17,952 nucleotides of DNA from Saccoglossus kowalevskii (lineage: Eukaryota > Hemichordata > Enteropneusta > Harrimaniidae), in NCBI RefSeq assembly GCF_000003605.2, contig NW_003155238.1, forward strand, positions 514,882 through 532,833. The letters are read 5' to 3'. The notes under the pieces are model-generated. The model saw nothing but the letters and a program-made list of their open reading frames with translations. It had not been told where the DNA came from and searched no databases. Position numbers and translations under genes: made by a program. Positions 7,487 through 17,497 of this stretch are shown here, piece after piece. Positions within the stretch are counted from its first letter, which is position 1; every line of letters starts with the position of its first letter.

Positions 7487-9680
7487 GTAAGTATATCTGT
7501 ATGCCCGGTTGTGGTTTCGGGAACACTTTTTTCTCTCACCGACATATATTTTCCCGCCCAAAATCAGTGAAAGTTATATTTGCGAAATTTGGACCAATAC
7601 GATTTACACACTGAATATCCACAATTTGAAATATATTACCTACAAAACTGTATGTTATCGTCTTCTTGTTTCAGCCAATAAACTTCCGCTGTCAGACATG
7701 CGCACTCGTGTCGTCTGCGGGTCGCTTACTTTACCAAGAGAGCGGCAAAGAAATAGACAACGCAACGTGCGTAATTCGTATGAACACTTCCCCTATACAA
7801 GGATACGAGCGATACGTAGGCCAACGAACTACAATCAGGGTGATGTCGTTTAAAGCAATAGACTTCCTACGTACCATGGGATATCTCTTACACGGACCTG
7901 GAAGACCTAAAGTCATGGTAGTATGGGCACCGTCCATTTTACTCACCGTATCCGACGACGATAATATGGGGAAAGGTCGGACGTATGGGCAATTGATGAA
8001 TATTGTTAAAAACAACCCCGACATTGCTGTGTATTCTCTGACAGAACGGGAAATGGATTTTGTAGAGTTGTTATTTGAAAGGGAAACTGGTAAAAGCAGG
8101 TAATATTTTACTTCGTTTGTTTAATCCTTCTGATTCATAATATGTTTTGTATATGCTTGAACACGTGTAATTGGACAAAATTTAATTAATTAATATTTTA
8201 TTAATTATTAATGAATATCAAAACCAAAACAAGTCTGGCTCATCTCAAATAAATATTGTGTATTTGTTATCGTAAATCTACACACGCGCTACTATTGTCA
8301 GTATTAGAACGTTTTTTCAATTGGCTCCGATCGTTGAAATTTTGTTTCATGAGTGAAAACATTGTATATGTTAGGGTCCTTTTTTCGTATCTTGAATTTT
8401 CTCAGAAATTTAGGTCTAACGACGCCCTTGTATGTAAGCGTAAATAATCACATTGCTTGGAAGACCATCTCAGTTACGTTTGGTCTATTTCTATTTCAGG
8501 CATGGTTCTGGATCGTGGATTTCTACCGGATTTTACAGTTTAGTTCTTGCGTTCCATCTGTGTGATGAAATCCATATGTACGGAATGGTATCGCCTCAAC
8601 ATTGCCAGTAAGGTGTCATCTGTTACGTCATCATTTCTGCATTTCATTTGTGGGTGTAGAGTGATAATCCTCCAGCAACTACTTGGGCGTCTTGCATCAA
8701 CTGCGTGTAAATAAAAACATGCTCTAAAAACGTTGCGTAAAAAAATAATCACCAAAAAGTCTCATATACTAGTATACTAGTAAAAGTACTGAATAACAAC
8801 AATTACGATCTCCTAGTTAATACATACCAGAAGAAAGAAAATATATGCCATCGCTGCCGTTGAGGGCGCGACTCACGTGCCCCATTGCCAGATTATATAT
8901 ATTTGAAAGGCCGACCGATATTCAGATGTTCTTGTAACGCATGTCAAATCTTGTGTAATATTTAATGATAAGATATTCACGATAGAACTCTTTCGTTTGT
9001 CTTTGTACCGAGAGCTAAAATTTGTATAATAATCAATGCTAACATATTCCTTGTATAAAGTTATTTCAGGTGTTTTTGTGACAAGTGTCAAATCTCGTAT
9101 AATAATCAATGTTAATATATTCATAGCCATTTCCAGACATAGATGTGATAAAAATACAATCATACAATTGGTATGGCGATTGGCAGATTTGGTTTGAACG
9201 AATCACGATGACGGACAATTTGCTGGATACCTTTTACTCAAACGAATGTCATGGTTACTGCCGCGGACTCAAAGTAAACCCTAGTTTCAGAAAACTGTGT
9301 ATGATATAGTGTCCTGGCCATCAAATGATTAAAGCGCGGTGGTCGTCGCGCAGCGCGTGTTCGAATTTCATGTAAATAAACATTGTATTTTACACGCGTT
9401 GTATACGTCGCTATGAGTCCCATATCGAACAGGACGCGGCACGACGACTTCCGCCCTTTAACAAAACTGACTTATATATTTTTATTACAGAAATCCCCAA
9501 ACTGCCGACAACGATACAATTCCCTTCCATTACTACGATCCTAACGGACTCGATGAATGCACGATGTATAAAAGCCAAGAGTACAAGATGATGGGAGGCC
9601 ATAGATACATCACAGAAAAAGAGGTTTTTCAGAAATGGAAAGAAAGACGAAATATTACTTTCCACTATCCGTCCTGGTGA
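7163..9680 (+). CDS. GT29 sialyltransferase, ST6GalNAc III-VI-like (paralogue 2, four exons)
   Basis: Predicted exons are 7163-7486, 7675-8099, 8500-8607 and 9491-9680, intron phases 0, 2 and 2; joined they give 1047 nt and 348 residues. It is a type II Golgi membrane enzyme with the same predicted chemistry as its upstream paralogue. Residues about 13-33 form the anchor (GGLLVLLVLQFAFLFIYIV), followed by a polar stem. Motif L starts near 114 (CQTCALVSSAG, EIDNATCVIRMN, IQGYERYVG). ETGKSR leads into motif S (about 254-280: WISTGFYSLVLAFHLCDE, then MYGMV). Motif III is HYYD at 299-302 and motif VS is HRYITEKEVFQKW with His323 and Glu328. The protein stops right after HYPSW, lacking the tail of about 22 residues found in the first gene and in vertebrate members. 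Every catalytic landmark is present, so it looks functional. The tandem orientation and identical intron phases show duplication from one ancestor; divergence is substantial outside the motifs. Confidence 0.9.
7675..8099 (+). CDS. exon 2 of sialyltransferase paralogue 2 (sialylmotif L)
   Basis: The exon starts after the acceptor tcttcttgtttcag (7674) in phase 0 and ends at aaagcag|gtaata in phase 2. It encodes the full motif L and a following region with the VVWAPSI and ELLFERETGKS segments typical of ST6GalNAc III-VI. Confidence 0.9.
8500..8607 (+). CDS. exon 3 of sialyltransferase paralogue 2 (sialylmotif S)
   Basis: A 108-bp exon between the acceptor tttctatttcag (8499) and the donor attgcca|gtaagg (8608). 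It reads HGSGSWISTGFYSLVLAF, HLCDEIHMYGMVSPQHC, entering and leaving in phase 2. The motif S cysteine and the STG core are present. Confidence 0.88.
8922..9123 (+). repeat. degenerate direct repeat of about 57 bp in intron 3 of paralogue 2
   Basis: The segments 8922-8979 and 9066-9123 are imperfect direct copies (both read CAGRTGTT then TGTCAAATC then a TAATAATCAATG-like block then ATATTCA). A partial third copy of the last block lies at 9019-9050. It appears to be local duplication of intronic sequence, with no coding role seen. Confidence 0.5.
9329..9461. mobile_element. TTAA-flanked TIR element (MITE-like), copy 2, in intron 3 of paralogue 2
   Basis: 133 bp bounded by TTAA, with ends TTAAAGCGCGGTGGTCGTCG and, on the other strand, TTAAAGGGCGGAAGTCGTCG. 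Read inverted, it aligns to both ends of the 282-bp element at 2331-2612, including a shared GATATGGGACTC block and a CAATGTTTAT block. It therefore looks like a shorter, internally deleted relative. It ends 29 bp before the last exon. Confidence 0.75.
9491..9680 (+). CDS. exon 4 of sialyltransferase paralogue 2 (motifs III and VS, stop)
   Basis: The exon starts after ttttattacag (9490); its first base completes a split Gln codon. It encodes FHYYD (motif III), a conserved DECTMY segment, HRYITEKEVFQKW (motif VS) and NITFHYPSW, then TGA at 9678-9680. A branch-point-like CTGAC lies at 9467-9471. Confidence 0.88.
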
Positions 9681-11024
9681 CGACGAAGATCACGTGATAT
9701 ATGGATACACTGTTTCTGTGTGGGCCTCCGTGTACAGATGTACTGTTCCACTGATATATAGTATTTTTTTAAATATTAGAAGAAAAATTTAAAAAAAATC
9801 TAACAAGAATGCGTTCCAATTACAAGATATTGATGTAATAACTTGAGAGAAAAGTGCCAGCTCTGTTGTAGAGCGACATTTTCCACCATTGTTTACTATG
9901 TTTCATGTGTTATTGTTTGTTTTTTGTTGTTGTTTTTTTGGATAATACAATGTTGATAATGGGGGCCCGATGGGTGAAATCCCATTATTTACTAGTATGT
10001 CAGAAATTGTGGATAGGTCAGGATTTTCTGAACAATAATACGGTAGTGGTACACCAACTACTGACACACAAATACAACAACCAGAAACAAGTAGTAAACA
10101 AAATTCGCAAACAGTTCGTGAGAAATAATATCCAACAGAATCCTCGAACCGAATTTAGATAAAATAAAAAAAGTAGTCTTAAATGATTACAACAATAAAA
10201 TGTTTGTTGCCAAATCAACTGATTTCCTTATTTTTTTAACTCACAAAAACGTTTAAATTCTAAATCTCATGCAGAATTTAAATAATTGTACACTGTCTTG
10301 TAATATATAATTATGAAAAAAATAGATATTACATGTTGTATGCGCATGCTATTTACTACATTGAGAAAAATATTATTTAGACTAACAAGTGGCTCTGTTG
10401 AACAAAAAAACACAAAAAAAAACATCATTTGATAGCTGCAACAGTTGAACCTCAACGCCCTTTCAAAGGCTACATCTGTAAATCGGGGAATTGTGCTTTC
10501 TAAATTCAATATGTGAATGGTTAATTCAGTATGCTAATATTCACCTCATCTCTCTGTGATGTAGATGCGGGAAATTAGAAGCTGGTTTGCATGACGTACC
10601 TGGTATACATACTTACAATGTGTCTTTCTGATTGCTTGAAGGACTTGTTATTGTCGAAACAACAAATTCAGTTTACCTGCCCCCTGGCTAATGAAAACTT
10701 AAATGGTCATAACACACTACGATAAAACTTACCGTTTTCGACATTATTTCGTCTTTGGGGCGGGGCCTAACAAGTTTGACAAGATAATTCAGGATTTATA
10801 CTAAAAACAATTCATAACAAAATTTATTTCCTGTGCACCCATAACACTTTTCATAATTACCGATTACACAAGTATACTACAGAAAATGTAATGTGCTCAG
10901 GCTATATTCTCTATGTTTGTGTCTTTTATTTGTCTTGAATTATGAATACGATAAAAACGAAAGAATTTCACAACGCCGAAAACGGAAAGTCTTTATGGCA
11001 GTGTTATAAACAACATCGTTGGTA
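9681..11024. other. 3' flank of paralogue 2 and intergenic DNA, no gene seen
   Basis: AT-rich with several A and T runs. A candidate AATAAA at 10163-10168 lies about 480 bp after the stop codon and could be the polyadenylation signal of the second gene, with low certainty. A GC box-like GGGGCGGGGCC at about 10757 stands alone. Open frames here have no recognisable protein character. Confidence 0.5.
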
Positions 11025-11353
11025 TATGCTCGGGGGCGGAGCTACGTCACGGACGTTCTACGTTGCTACGGCGCGCACCACTGTACATGCATTTCTATGG
11101 GCTCTGTGCGCGCTGCTGTGGAACGACGGTCGAGTCGGTGAAAATTCGAGAAAACAATACAAACTCAACTTTGAAGTAATCCCGAACAACCAAATTTATA
11201 TATGTTACGCACGTAGGGCTAATCTTGTTACACTGTTCAGAGGAATCTCAACAATCATCCCAAAGTACCGTTTTCTGCGAGTTTTGGGCCTTTGTTTTCA
11301 CCGCCGCGGATTGCCAGGCGGTGAAAATGCCCGGATGTCCGCCCCCGAGGATA
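11025..11353 (+). mobile_element. TA-flanked ~330-bp TIR element (MITE-like), copy C
   Basis: The third copy of the 3362-3691 family, same orientation. It opens TATGCTCGGGGGCGGA, closes TCCGCCCCCGAGGATA, and has TA at both borders. An open frame of 139 codons starting upstream at 10942 runs through it, but the part outside the element has no support and the part inside is element sequence shared with the other copies. Confidence 0.85.
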
Positions 11354-12588
11354 GGTTATAATTGAAACTTCATTGCTAAAAACAGATTAATACATCAGGT
11401 CACATGACTTATACTATAGCTTGGCAATACCTTTACGCAATTTTCAATAATGCCAATTTATTGACAGAATGCTAATTTGTGTCATAATTATGAAAATGAT
11501 TTGTAGTATTTTTTAACTTTTTTTTTCAAGCAGTTAAAACGATATATGACTTATGAGCTAAAATAACATCACAATAATCATGTGACTGTTCAAATTGTCA
11601 GAGGTTTCAAATAGTACTTCTAACGAATCTCCATTCATACTCTGCATTTCAGAACTTAAATAACAAAAATGTTTAATTTAATTCAAAATTCAAAAACAAA
11701 GACCAAAATTGTTTTCTTTAATTATGTACAAGATTTCATCCGAATATTATGAATATCCACATTTTCTACTGGTATAAAGAACACAAATATGTAGATTATT
11801 TAGTGGCGTCACAACCCACATAACCATATCACATCCTACCAGACGAATAAAGATGGGACGTTCTCTAGACCCAGGTACACTTGTAAGTTACCTTTTCACG
11901 CAAGTTCTTGGTATTTTTTATTTTGAACATTGCATTAGTACAGTTACAGATGTAAGTAAGTTGCCTAGAAAATGCTTTCAATCAATATTACATTCAAAAT
12001 CTGCCACCGCAATTTATTACAGACATACCTTTGTCCTATGTTTATTCTTTTTCTACAACTAATATTTTCAATAGGAATTTTCTTGCGTCATGCGCACTAT
12101 GCGATCCACATCATCTACACATGAAGCACTTGAAGCATTGATGAACGATATATATAAAATAATCATGTATGTATTAAACCAGCATGCATATGTGGCAATG
12201 TATCATCTTAACAAATTCATTCGGCTATAGATTATAATAATTCACTTGTTTTTATTTTGAAAAAAACACAATATATGACTATTATAACTTTCATGGTGGC
12301 TACTAGGATAAAGTGTGTTACATTATTGCTGACTATTCATTAGTCAAAAGAAATAGTGATTACAGAAAATGAAAAAAAAACGAAGACATTATGTAGTGTA
12401 CATCATATAATAACATTTCGATGTTATTCACTGTTTGTGTTAAATCGTCGGTGAAAGACGATGTTCTGCTTCATTATATATTTTGCTGTTTTCTGTATTA
12501 TGAACGCTATAATGCGAATATTTTTTAAAGTAAAATACATGTGAACATAGCCACTCGCCATTTTGGAGTTTATACACAGTTCACTAGA
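11354..12588. other. intergenic, no gene seen
   Basis: Very AT-rich. A 69-codon frame at 11853-12062 contains a donor-like cttgtaagt at about 11884 but no matching acceptor or recognisable protein sequence, so no exon is called. Confidence 0.55.
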
Positions 12589-12858
12589 TAATACCAGAGG
12601 TACATTACTTGGGGTTTGCAACGCGCATAGTACTGTGTGGTGACATTATGTCAAGATCCCATTCAAGTCTCATCTCGTAGATAGCGTCATATCGTGAGCA
12701 GGTATTTTGATCTGATCCACCCAGTACCCTAGTTACTTCGGGCATGCGCATTCGCATTTTTCTGAGTTGGAACGCTTATGCGAGAGCGAGATTGAAACGG
12801 GATCTTGGTATCATGTCACCGGAGTTTCAAACTCCAAGTAATGTACCTCTGATAATAC
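12589..12858. repeat. foldback: imperfect inverted repeat with arms of about 90-100 bp
   Basis: The left arm is 12589 to about 12688 and the right arm about 12772 to 12858, with roughly 80 bp between. The core is an exact 18-bp inverted match, CAGAGGTACATTACTTGG at 12595-12612 against CCAAGTAATGTACCTCTG at 12834-12851. Similarity then continues, imperfectly and with gaps, through GGTGACAT, CAAGATCCC and a TCAA-TCTC block. It could be a foldback transposon or two adjacent inverted copies of one repeat. Confidence 0.65.
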
Positions 12859-12891
12859 CCACGATGCTCTGTCCATGGTATTATAATGCTG

Positions 12892-13027
12892 GACATTGGG
12901 GAGTCGTCACCAGCGCATGCGTCAGGTGGCCAAAGCGTGTCATTGTTTACAAACAAACATCTACCCATGAGTCTTTGCGTTTTTAGCGTGTGTTGTTATC
13001 GTCGCCTGGTACTCAATTCCCGCGCGT
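12892..13027. repeat. diverged inverted relative of the 5038-5152 element
   Basis: Read against the reverse strand of 5038-5152, it shares GTCGTCAC, GCGCATGCGTCAG, GGCC-AGCGTGTCATTG, TGTTGTTATCGTCGC and ACTCAATTCCCG in the same order. An extra insertion of about 35 bp lies near 12956-12990. The TTAA termini are not preserved here, suggesting an older copy. Confidence 0.6.
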
Positions 13028-14740
13028 GCGCAGGTGTTAGGTAAATATGTTACAATATGTATATTATTGGTCTTGAAACTTGAAACCCCAATGTCAGATT
13101 GCTACATGATTATACAGGGTTTCTAGTCAAACTTATCACTACTGGTTACACTAATGGTTATACAATTATTATTAAGGTACAGATGCAGGTTCGTGGGCAC
13201 TAGGAGTGAATTTTTATTCTGCTTCTTCTTACCCAGACAGTTTTGGCTAAGTAGTGTTAAAATTTCGAAGTATTGTCGATGCTGGAACCATGGAACTATA
13301 AACCCATGCTGGAACATACTCAAAAAACAATTATAGGGAACCGAGGCACGCGTATGTGATTAAAAGTCCCGAAAGTTTGTTTACGTTGCTCTTTGATTTT
13401 CAAGTCACTGTTGATGTTATATTGCTGGCCTCAGTTACGGTGCGGCGGTGTGTGACTTCCTGTCCCGGACCCTGTTTGCTTACCTCAAGCGCTATCAAAT
13501 AGCCTCGCAAACTAAAAAAAAACACAGACAAGACGTAGACGCTTCCAGCATGCAAGCGAAATAAAAAAACATACAGTTGTAAATGATAAGTAAACTTTTT
13601 CACCCTTACCCTGCAACATGTCGACAACTTCCAGCCTGGAAGCTTCTAGTCAAGTGGATTTAGGGTTTGATCCGGAATAAAATAGTACATTAGCGAATGT
13701 TGTTTCAAACGTTAGCTAAGGTCATTGAGAATGACCAAAAAAAACCCAAGACCTAAACCGTTGGGCAATTTTTTTAGAGCATGTTGAAGATTTATTGTTT
13801 TTAAGCACTGATTTTACCTACCGCAGATATCCAACCATGCAATAACCTTTAATTACCATTGAAATGTATTACTGTATAGCAACAATATTTTAAAAACAAT
13901 GAATGAAATATAAATCTGCATCTGTAACAGATCACTGCAACATGCATGATGACGTCATATATATTGCTGACGTCAGAAGTTCGTCGACCTTGTGAAGCCG
14001 ATGTCCTTTAAAAGCTAGTAGTCCAGTCAATCTAATTTGATTTTTAGGTCAACCCAGATAAAATTGCAACAGAAAGTTTCTTTGCAGATTTAGCAACAAA
14101 TCAAACATCTATAAACAACATATCAAAAGTCTACCAAAATCGGACAAAGGGAATATATTGTCCATATAATGGAAATATTAAGCCATTTTATTGATGCAGT
14201 AAGACGTACATATATAAATGCATATGGGATAATAATGTTCAATATATCCACTTATTTATCACACTTATCATATTTAGTCAGCCAAAAATTGTTTGCGCAT
14301 TGTGAAGCAAATAGCGCCCTCTATATGCAAATGCAAATGTACTTTGCTGCAGTCGGTCTCCATAACTCACACCTCCCACAAATTATACATCTGCATAAAA
14401 ACATACAAACAAATCGTGTTTATCAAAGTATATGTGATTGTATCATGTAAAGATTGGTGATACAATGGTAATATATATGAAGGACATTTCACAGTTACAG
14501 GTATGTGGAATGATCACATAATGAAGGGGGCTTATATCATGGTTTGATGTGGTAATACCAAAAGAGTGATTGTCAAGACTTGTGAGGTATCGATTATATC
14601 AATAAATATGTCAAAGTTGGTGGTGGTAGAATGTGTGTTGTGTTTTGTCATACCTTCATTCTGTTTGGGATTGGTATGAAAATAGGTTGGTTGGTTGGCC
14701 AATCATCAAATCAGGATAGTATAATTCTAAGTTTATAATA
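13028..14740. other. intergenic, no gene seen; paired CRE palindromes
   Basis: AT-rich DNA without a supportable gene. Two perfect TGACGTCA palindromes lie at 13950-13957 and 13968-13975. Open frames at 13400-13627 and 14169-14450 have no recognisable protein features. Confidence 0.5.
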
Positions 14741-17460
14741 TTATAGTTGATCATCATCATCAAGATCCAGATTGGGTGACTTTCTACAGCTTACACCTGT
14801 ATATTCATCACACATGGGGGAGCATTCTAGTCCATGTTTTCTACATGTGCAACGTCTCGTTCAACAGTCTGCTTTACATGTACATCTGATAACTTTTAGT
14901 AATTTGTCAGGTGCAGAAGGCTTGTCAGTTTGGATAGCAAGCAATTTTCCCTTCTTCACTTTCCAGCCCATTCTTCTGGATTAACATGAGTTTGCCCTTT
15001 CCACATCAGAACCTGGTGGTATACCCGTTGACTATTGTAACCTACAGCTGCAGATGTTAGTGGAATATTCTCAGGCCCTACACATGTAACGCTTGTAGCA
15101 ACTTTCTGAAAAAAATTCACATTCTGAGTGAATCCAATGTTTCATCGGACTTGCCACCATATAAAAGGACCAACGTTTTTTCTCCTGACTTCACAATGTC
15201 GTCTTTTGAAGCATCATCTTGGTCAAACACTGAAGCATGACATTGAAACTGCTTGTTGGTTTGGAATTTTTTCAAGGACAGACCCTTTCCTAAGCCATAT
15301 ATCCTTGATGTGGTATCACAGCCTAAGACAGCATGTATAAATAATATGTTTTTTGCAAGCAAGTGGTCCTAGTTTGTTTTATGTCCCACGCTTTGACTTC
15401 CTTTTTTGTATTTCGCCGTGCCTCTGGTTTTAAATACAGTTTGTGACTATTTAACACTAACAAGTCTGTGTCCTCACCTACAACTACTGGTGCATTGACA
15501 GCAGAGTCTACAGCATCTTTTCAGCATGTCGAACCTTGATTCCCTTCACCTTCAGTTAAGTTCCCAGGATATTAATGAAGCGCTGCTTATTTGCTGCATT
15601 TGCAAGGAGCTGTTGTTTCTTCATATTCATAACCATGTCAGAATCAAAGTTAACACTAGTAGACATTTTCCCTATTGAACGCCTAAGATGAGTTGTGTCT
15701 TTTGTTGATGGTCTATCTGGATAGCCATCAAAACAATTGTTGATTCTTTACCATATTTGCGGTCAGTGTAATCAAGGTTAAGTTTGCAGGTGCCCTTATA
15801 TGTTAGTCCTCGGGGCCATGGAACTCTCTGTAAAAGTGAACCTCCATCAATAACATGTTTAACCTCAATGGACATGTTACTAGTAATGGTACCAACACAT
15901 TTCCAGACTGCTTCGGCTAAAGCTGGCTTGTTTGCTTCCCACATCAGTCCATCAGAGGCAAACAATGCTGGTGGATGAGTACACAACTCATAGGTGAAAA
16001 GACTGGACAACTTGTCTGTTGATACAATTCCCCTTGCAATGGAAACAAGTCTTTGAAATAACAACTGGGGATCAACTTGTACTTAATCTACATCAAGCTT
16101 TAATGATGTTTTCACACTTAATGTTTTAGCCTGTTCTTTTTTAGTGAATGAAAAATCACTCGCGCTTTTTCTAATCATAGACTTTATTATTTCAGCACCA
16201 ATAGACCTAGCATTATCGACATTTACTGTGTCATCAGCAACAACTCCAGTAGCTATACTACATAGAGAAGAGTTGTTCGTGAATGGATTTCTTGCATGAA
16301 GAAACTGAACCAACTCCATTAGGTCATTATGATCTCTAATTTGCTTGGTCTTTGCACTCTCTTTGTGTTGCTCATTTGTGATGTAAAAAACACCAGTGAA
16401 CTCTTGCATTGCACGGTTGACTTCTGTACATACAGGTGTTGAGAGTAGCCAAACGATATGTTCCATTTCTGACATACCTCTACCCCTTGTCATCCCACCA
16501 CTTGTTTTGACACTCCTCATGAACACTTGTTCAATTGCAAGATCAGTCGATATACCTGCCCAGTACCTGTCTGTTCGCCTAACCACATGGTATTCACTAT
16601 TCAGGAATGATCGAAATACGTCAGCATTACTTTCTGGTAGTTTTGACATAATCTGAAGATATATGTAAACTCACTTTGCATAAAGATTATGACCAGATGC
16701 AGCAAAGTATGGAAGCATGTCTGAGTGATTTCCACCACAAAGGCTGGTCAGAGGTGAGCACTGGTGTTACTTCTTGGCTTGTTCACTGTTGAAGCACATA
16801 GTTGAGAAGATACATGGTCCATCAGTTGATTTCATATCGATCATTGGCATGAACACTATAGATGAGACCCCAGGGTGAGGACATTGATGTACCATTTGCA
16901 TAAAACCATTCCAAGATGGTCTAGATGGATGTAACAACCAAGAAATTTTCCACAGAAGATTCACATTCAATGTTACCTGCTATCAAACTGGGTAACTGGG
17001 CATACTTTAATTTGGCCATGCCCTGCTCATAATATTTAATATTGACTTTTGCAAAAAAAAAACTATATCCTCGGATGTGACATGAACTTTAGGTATGGTG
17101 TTGTTCTACAATATCCTTGGTGTTATGGTTGTTATTATGCCCATATCATGAAACGTGTTCAGCCTGTCAATGGTCCGATCATTATGGTAAACATTATCAG
17201 CTACATGTTGTATAAAATGTACAGGTGTGAAATCAGGAATGTCAGTTCCTTGGTGCAAGGTGGCACTACGTTCAAACTTCTGTACCTCTGCATATGATGA
17301 ACTAAACCCATGACTATGGAGAGAATCAATGAGAAATCGTGAGCCAAACTGGCGATGATTTGAACAACAAGTTCTATTTGTAGTGGAGTCACTATAACTC
17401 GTGGGCGAACTGACTGCATGATGGCCTGCCCTATGGATGCCACCATAACATTAGCCCTGC
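14741..17460 (-). pseudogene. decayed copy of a multi-copy invertebrate gene: PIN/FEN1-like nuclease motifs plus Cys-rich tail
   Basis: Read right to left, collinear protein fragments recur over about 2.7 kb, broken by stops and frameshifts. In order they are ASIGQAIMQSVRPR (about 17400-17440); VQKFERSA and FIQHVADNV; PSWNGFMQMVH and MPMIDM (16767-16970); MLPYFAASGHNLY; HVVRRTDRYWAG, STDLAIEQVFMRSVKTSGG and MTRGRGMSE (16083-16649); CTHPPALF, VIDGGSLLQRV and, in a shifted frame, CFDGYPDRPST (15672-16064); NKQRFINILG and VRHAEK; VVGEDTDLLVL (about 15451-15480); HAVLGCDTTSRIYGLGKG (15117-15362); and IRCTCKADC, TRRCTCRKHGLECS with an acidic tail ending in TAA at 14741-14743. Lesions include in-frame stops (within the ITPRIL segment, after HNLYAK, after SLKLDVD, after INILGT, within the Cys-rich tail) and several frameshifts. 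I recall this uncharacterised family as many copies in cnidarian, mollusc and lancelet genomes. The nuclease assignment is mine, from motif order. The N terminus may continue beyond the window. Confidence 0.8.
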
Positions 17461-17497
17461 ATACAGTGCTGTGTGTACGGGGACGCGTTCTATTGAT

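Noticed and set aside
10942-11361. 139-codon open frame overlapping the third TIR element
   Set aside because: Most of it is element sequence present in three copies; the upstream part has no recognisable protein sequence and the frame enters the element by chance.
11853-12062. Possible exon ending at a cttgtaagt donor
   Set aside because: No partner acceptor in frame, no recognisable protein sequence, and very AT-rich surroundings.
12744-12986. 80-codon open frame
   Set aside because: It runs across the right arm of a foldback and into a repeat; similar peptides appear from the other repeat copies in unrelated frames.
14772-14984. Plus-strand open frame of 70 codons
   Set aside because: It is the antisense shadow of the cysteine-rich tail of the minus-strand pseudogene.
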